9,613 bases of DNA from Gammaproteobacteria bacterium (lineage in GTDB: Bacteria > Pseudomonadota > Gammaproteobacteria > Coxiellales > Coxiellaceae): contig JAHZKQ010000165.1 of the NCBI GenBank assembly GCA_022600315.1, positions 1 to 9,613 on the forward strand, read 5' to 3'. Both the position numbers and the translations under genes were made by a program. Within the stretch, counting starts at the first letter, position 1; the number at the start of each line of letters is the position of its first letter. Under the pieces are notes generated by a model, which was not told the DNA's origin, searched no databases, and was given only the letters and a program-made list of their open reading frames with translations. This document shows, in pieces, positions 6,856 to 9,613 of the stretch.

Positions 6856-7317
6856 TTATTTAACTGACTTCCAAGTCCCATCCGGCATTCGGCAAGCGCG
6901 GCCATAGACTTGTTGTTTTTTGCCAGCAATTAACGCCGTGGTTTGATATTCGCGACAATAACGCCCACGAGAATGATAATTCTTGATCGGCTTAACGGTA
7001 TAAGTTACGTGAGTTTTTCGGTTACGCCAAGTGGCTTGCTCACCGATCGGTGTGTTCACTACGGCGCTGTGCATATTTAGCGCATCCTGCCGATCCATAT
7101 AACGGCCAATCTGATTACCAACGGCACCACCGATCAAAGTGCCGGCGATGATTCCCATCCACGCACCTTTACCATGAAATAAGGCGCCACCTAAAAGACC
7201 ACCCGCTGCCGCACCGGTAATAGTGGCACCTGGAATGTTGTGGCCTGGAACACAGCCTGTAAGGCTAGTGGCAGCAAGCATTGAAGTTGCCGCTATTGTA
7301 AGGGTGATTTTTTGCAT
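6856..7317 (-). CDS. Glycine-zipper outer-membrane lipoprotein, 17-kDa surface antigen-like
   Basis: A 153-residue predicted lipoprotein. The signal peptide ends in a lipobox LTGC with lipidated C22; residue 23 is Val, not Asp, so sorting to the outer membrane is expected. Residues about 30-71 form a glycine-zipper two-TM region rich in GxxxG (GAAAGGLLGG, GTLIGGAVGNQIG). The C-terminal domain, with YCREYQTTALIAGKKQQVYG (120-139) and RACRMPDGTW (140-149), matches the rickettsial 17-kDa antigen/RT0821-Lpp0805 type of domain and contains paired cysteines C121 and C142. Such proteins are thought to support the envelope, but the molecular role is not settled. The start has AAGGGAG eight bases upstream. 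It is the first gene of the minus-strand run, divergent from the Mpo1-like gene, with hemB 14 nt downstream. Confidence 0.9.
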   Translation of the reverse strand: MQKITLTIAATSMLAATSLTGCVPGHNIPGATITGAAAGGLLGGALFHGKGAWMGIIAGTLIGGAVGNQIGRYMDRQDALNMHSAVVNTPIGEQATWRNRKTHVTYTVKPIKNYHSRGRYCREYQTTALIAGKKQQVYGRACRMPDGTWKSVK

Positions 7318-7376
7318 GACAATAACTCCCTTGGGTTAATTGACCAATAGCATTGATCGAGCTTTGAACTTTGTGA

Positions 7377-7405
7377 ATCTTACTATCTAATCCTTAACCA
7401 CGCAA
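7377..7405 (-). promoter_or_regulatory. Candidate promoter of the lipoprotein-hemB unit
   Basis: On the minus strand, TTGCGT (7405-7400) and TAAGAT (7382-7377) are separated by 17 nt and would start transcription about 50 nt before the lipoprotein ATG. Both boxes match the sigma-70 consensus only partly. TACAAT at 7421-7416 is an alternative -10 without a good -35. Confidence 0.25.
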
Positions 7406-7432
7406 CTCAGTTAGTATTGTAAGCAGATTAAT

Positions 7433-7446
7433 AAATCTTAAGATTT
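7433..7446. promoter_or_regulatory. Perfect 14-bp palindrome in the divergent promoter region
   Basis: AAATCTTAAGATTT is a perfect palindrome with no spacer, lying between the divergent lipoprotein and Mpo1-like genes. It is 14 nt upstream of the candidate -35 of the latter. It could be an operator for a dimeric regulator. In AT-rich DNA such a palindrome can also arise by chance. Confidence 0.35.
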
Positions 7447-7459
7447 TTTTCCTAAAAGC

Positions 7460-7488
7460 TTGTTTAAAAAGAACTTCCGGTAGATAAT
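7460..7488 (+). promoter_or_regulatory. Candidate sigma-70 promoter of the Mpo1-like gene
   Basis: TTGTTT (7460-7465) and GATAAT (7483-7488, five of six to TATAAT) are spaced by exactly 17 nt. Transcription would begin near 7495, giving a leader of about 20 nt that carries the Shine-Dalgarno at 7504-7509. Confidence 0.5.
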
Positions 7489-7503
7489 ATAGAAAACGTT
7501 GAG

Positions 7504-7509
7504 AAGGAG
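7504..7509 (+). promoter_or_regulatory. Ribosome binding site of the Mpo1-like gene
   Basis: A perfect AAGGAG six bases before the ATG at 7516. It fixes the start and suggests efficient translation. Confidence 0.85.
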
Positions 7510-7515
7510 ACCTCG

Positions 7516-8016
7516 ATGAACACACTCAGTCAACAACTTGAGACCTATCGTCACTATCATCAAAACGCCACCAATAAACTTGCGCACTATGTTGGTGTGC
7601 CAGCTTTAGTGGTCGCAGTTCTAATGCTGCTCAATTGGGTTAGCATCGATATTGCCGCCCACATTAAAATTAGCTTCTCGTGGTTTTTGGTCATTGCCGC
7701 GTTAATCTATTACTACATGCTGGATATTCGCCTCGCCGCTTTAGCCACGGTAGTGCTCGCGGTGGTCACATTTTTCTGCACCCTGTTAGCTGGCGCCACG
7801 CCCGGAAAATTTAGTGGTGGATTAGTTTTATTGCTATTTATTGTCGGAGTGTTAAGTCAAGTGGTCGGCCACAGCTTTGAAAACCAAAAACCCAGCAACA
7901 AAGAAGGCTTTAGCCTCTTAATGGTATCGCCTTTATTCTGGATGTTAGAAGTAGTGTCGCTGCTTGGCTTTCGCAAGTTTTTTGACATTAAAACTAATAC
8001 ACCACCTGACAATTAA
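7516..8016 (+). CDS. Mpo1-like (DUF962) membrane protein
   Basis: A 166-residue integral membrane protein of the DUF962/YGL010w family. Yeast Mpo1, its characterised member, is an Fe(II)-dependent dioxygenase that shortens 2-hydroxy fatty acids by one carbon. The N-terminal family motif YRHYHQNATNKLAHYVGVPA (11-30) holds H13, H15 and H24, and the second motif QVVGHSFENQKPS (115-127) holds H119; histidines in such motifs are the presumed iron ligands. Hydrophobic segments lie at about 27-44, 53-70, 72-94, 101-116 and 133-151. It stands alone on the plus strand, with its own promoter-like sequence and strong Shine-Dalgarno, and ends at a strong terminator. A lipid-related role in the inner membrane is an inference from the family; the bacterial substrate is unknown. 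Confidence 0.88.
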   Translation: MNTLSQQLETYRHYHQNATNKLAHYVGVPALVVAVLMLLNWVSIDIAAHIKISFSWFLVIAALIYYYMLDIRLAALATVVLAVVTFFCTLLAGATPGKFSGGLVLLLFIVGVLSQVVGHSFENQKPSNKEGFSLLMVSPLFWMLEVVSLLGFRKFFDIKTNTPPDN

Positions 8017-8033
8017 TTGCTTTAACGAAAAAT

Positions 8034-8060
8034 AAAAAGGGCCCACGTGGCCCTTTTTTT
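8034..8060. terminator. Strong bidirectional intrinsic terminator
   Basis: AAAAAGGGCC (8034-8043) pairs with GGCCCTTTTT (8049-8058) around the five-base loop CACGT, followed by two more T. The A-run on one side and T-run on the other make it work in both directions. It lies between the convergent stops of the Mpo1-like gene (8016) and truB (8071), so it probably ends both transcripts, including the infB-rbfA-truB operon. Confidence 0.93.
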
Positions 8061-8070
8061 GGTTCTTAAA

Positions 8071-9015
8071 TTAATTTCGCAATAACCGCCGCGAGGCAAC
8101 TTTGCCTGTATCGGTGATTTCACCAACGCCGAGGAATTTATCATTTAACGATTTAATTTTTACTAAACCTTGGTCTGGCGTATCGGCCACAAAAACCTCT
8201 TGGCCCTGCTGCAAATAAAATAATACGCTATTATTTACCTGCACGCTCGGCAAATCACTAACCATGGATTCAACCGGCAGTAAAAATTGATCGAGTTTTT
8301 CTAATTGATTTTCATCTACTAAGGCCTGCAGCGCGGCTAATGAAACCATCTGCTCAGCTTGATAAGGACCAACTTCAGAACGATGCAAATAACTCACATG
8401 CGCGCCACAACCCAAACGCTCTCCAATATCATCCACTAAAGTGCGCACATACGTGCCCTTTGAGCAGCGAATGAGTAAGCTTAATTCGGTAGCGGTAAGC
8501 GCGGTAATTTCCAGCTGATAAATATTTAATTGTCGCGGCTGCCTTGGCACGGTAATGCCTTGCCTAGCAAGTTTATATAACGGCTGACCTTGATATTTTA
8601 AGGCCGAATACATCGAAGGGATTTGTGAAATCTCACCCCGAAACTCATCAAGCAAACGGTTTAAATCGGTTTTATTTAAGCTTGGAATTTCACGCTCACT
8701 AACCACTTCACCTTCACTATCGCTGGTAGTGGTACGAATACCTAAGCGCGCCGTGACTTGATATGTTTTATCGGCTTCTAATAAAAACTGGGAAAATTTA
8801 GTGGCTTGCCCAAAACATAATGGCAGCATGCCACTAGCCAATGGATCTAAACTGCCAGTATGCCCGGCCTTTTTAGCGATAAATAAACGCTTAACGGTTT
8901 GTAATGCGGCATTTGAACTAATACCCGTGGGTTTATCTAAGCAAAGTATACCAGTCACTTGCCGGCGTGCTAATTTAACGGGCGTTGGATTTTTAACCGG
9001 CTGAGCTGTTTTCAT
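8071..9015 (-). CDS. truB: tRNA pseudouridine-55 synthase TruB
   Basis: At 314 residues this has the same length as E. coli TruB, which converts U55 in the T-loop of tRNAs to pseudouridine and also helps tRNA folding. The catalytic Asp is D57 in GHTGSLDPLASGMLP (51-65). Other family blocks are GILCLDKPTGISSN (22-35), SMYSALKYQGQPLYKLAR (134-151) and CSKGTYVRTLVDDIG (184-198). The C-terminal part (about 250-314) is the PUA-like RNA-binding region. The chosen ATG lies inside the end of rbfA, overlapping it by 23 nt, with AAGG eight bases upstream (9024-9027). The next gene in many gammaproteobacteria would be rpsO, but here a terminator and a convergent gene follow. Confidence 0.97.
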   Translation of the reverse strand: MKTAQPVKNPTPVKLARRQVTGILCLDKPTGISSNAALQTVKRLFIAKKAGHTGSLDPLASGMLPLCFGQATKFSQFLLEADKTYQVTARLGIRTTTSDSEGEVVSEREIPSLNKTDLNRLLDEFRGEISQIPSMYSALKYQGQPLYKLARQGITVPRQPRQLNIYQLEITALTATELSLLIRCSKGTYVRTLVDDIGERLGCGAHVSYLHRSEVGPYQAEQMVSLAALQALVDENQLEKLDQFLLPVESMVSDLPSVQVNNSVLFYLQQGQEVFVADTPDQGLVKIKSLNDKFLGVGEITDTGKVASRRLLRN

Positions 9016-9358
9016 CGCCTAAACCTTGATTAATGAGTTTTTGTAAGTTGTCGGCACGAATTTCAGTATCGTCAAATTTAAAAAAAAGCTTGGGCATGTA
9101 ACGCAGATCTAACCGTTGAGCAACCGCACGACGAATAAAACCGCTGGCTTTTGCCAAACCGCTCTCTACTTCCAGTAAATTTTCTGGATTCAGCAATGTA
9201 TAATAGATTTTTGCTTGACGTAAATCAGGGCTCATTTTAACCGTAACCAGTGACACATCGGTAAGGCGCGGATCATTAATTTCGCGCTGCAAAATCAGTG
9301 CAACCTCAGATTGCAATAAATCCGCCACTCGGCGAGAACGAATACTGACTTTTGGCAT
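8993..9358 (-). CDS. rbfA: 30S ribosome-binding factor RbfA
   Basis: A 121-residue RbfA, a small KH-like RNA-binding protein that assists late maturation of the 30S subunit and 16S rRNA 5'-end processing, and is linked to cold adaptation. Visible family features are RVADLLQSEVALILQREI (10-27) and NDPRLTDVSLVTVKMSPDL (28-46) near the N-terminus, then GFIRRAVAQRLDLRYMPKL (73-91) and FKFDDT (93-98). The length is normal. It lies 25 nt downstream of infB and overlaps truB by 23 nt, the standard infB-rbfA-truB order. The Shine-Dalgarno is modest, AAAGG about 12 bases before the ATG, so translation may depend in part on the upstream gene. Confidence 0.96.
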   Translation of the reverse strand: MPKVSIRSRRVADLLQSEVALILQREINDPRLTDVSLVTVKMSPDLRQAKIYYTLLNPENLLEVESGLAKASGFIRRAVAQRLDLRYMPKLFFKFDDTEIRADNLQKLINQGLGDENSSAG

Positions 9359-9383
9359 GATGTTATCTGACCTTTAATGGAAA

Positions 9384-9613
9384 TTACAGTTGGCGCTCGA
9401 CTTTAACTTTTTCATAGGCTTCAATCTGATCACCGGTTTTAATATCGTTATAATTCTTAACCCCAATACCACATTCAGTACCACTGCGTACCTCACTGGC
9501 ATCATCTTTAAAGCGCCGCAAGGATTCAAGCTCACCTTCATAAATCACCACATTATCGCGCAATACTCGAATGGGTAAATTGCGTTTCATAACGCCTTCG
9601 ATCACCATAGAAC
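9384..9613 (-). CDS. infB: Translation initiation factor IF-2, C-terminal end only
   Basis: The frame is open from the window's right edge to a TAA at 9384-9386, giving about the last 75 residues of IF-2, the GTPase that places initiator fMet-tRNA on the ribosome. The segment shows [19 protein letters not shown] and [17 protein letters not shown], followed by [12 protein letters not shown], which is the C-terminal beta-barrel domain that binds fMet-tRNA and is nearly identical to E. coli over these blocks. The Met visible near the edge is internal, not a start. The gene continues beyond the window and should have nusA upstream, as in the conserved nusA-infB-rbfA-truB operon. Confidence 0.96.
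   Translation of the reverse strand, partial: SMVIEGVMKRNLPIRVLRDNVVIYEGELESLRRFKDDASEVRSGTECGIGVKNYNDIKTGDQIEAYEKVKVERQL

Noticed and set aside
1..9613. Defence system, prophage, toxin-antitoxin pair or CRISPR array
   Set aside because: All substantial frames are accounted for by housekeeping or envelope genes; no regularly spaced repeats, nucleases, integrases or toxin-like small gene pairs were found.

Overview
The window is a dense, AT-rich stretch of bacterial chromosome with housekeeping genes of gammaproteobacterial type. The proteins resemble those of Legionella/Coxiella relatives: a 17-kDa-antigen-like glycine-zipper lipoprotein, an Mpo1-like membrane protein, a DUF4254 plus glycosyltransferase family 9 pair, and zinc-type HemB. 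I infer the order Legionellales or a neighbour. This rests on protein character and gene order, not on a search. No rRNA, tRNA, CRISPR array, insertion sequence, integrase or phage gene was seen, and no gene-free stretch exceeds 300 bases.

Layout. (1) 1-1635, plus strand: the 3' end of a mannose-phosphate isomerase cupin gene, a DUF4254 gene and a GT9 glycosyltransferase. They are packed with a 5-nt gap and then a 14-nt overlap, and look like the end of a surface-polysaccharide operon. (2) 1676-7317, minus strand, in transcription order: glycine-zipper lipoprotein, hemB, radA, glyA, nrdR, nusB, and a two-CBS-domain protein. From glyA onward the genes abut or overlap, which points to one translationally coupled unit. 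A roughly 110-bp element with AT-rich inverted arms and a GC-rich core separates hemB from radA. (3) 7318-7515: a divergent promoter region with a 14-bp perfect palindrome. (4) 7516-8016, plus strand: the Mpo1-like gene, ending at a strong bidirectional terminator. (5) 8071-9613, minus strand: the end of the infB-rbfA-truB translation operon, with infB cut by the window edge.

Functions. The minus-strand run covers haem synthesis (HemB), DNA repair (RadA), one-carbon metabolism (GlyA), control of ribonucleotide reductase (NrdR) and rRNA antitermination (NusB). The right end covers translation initiation, 30S maturation and tRNA pseudouridylation. Two departures from familiar gammaproteobacterial order stand out: nrdR runs straight into nusB with no riboflavin genes between them, and truB is followed by a terminator rather than rpsO/pnp.

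I found no convincing undescribed multi-gene system. The items most worth a second look are the palindromic element at 5689-5798 and the DUF4254/GT9 pair.
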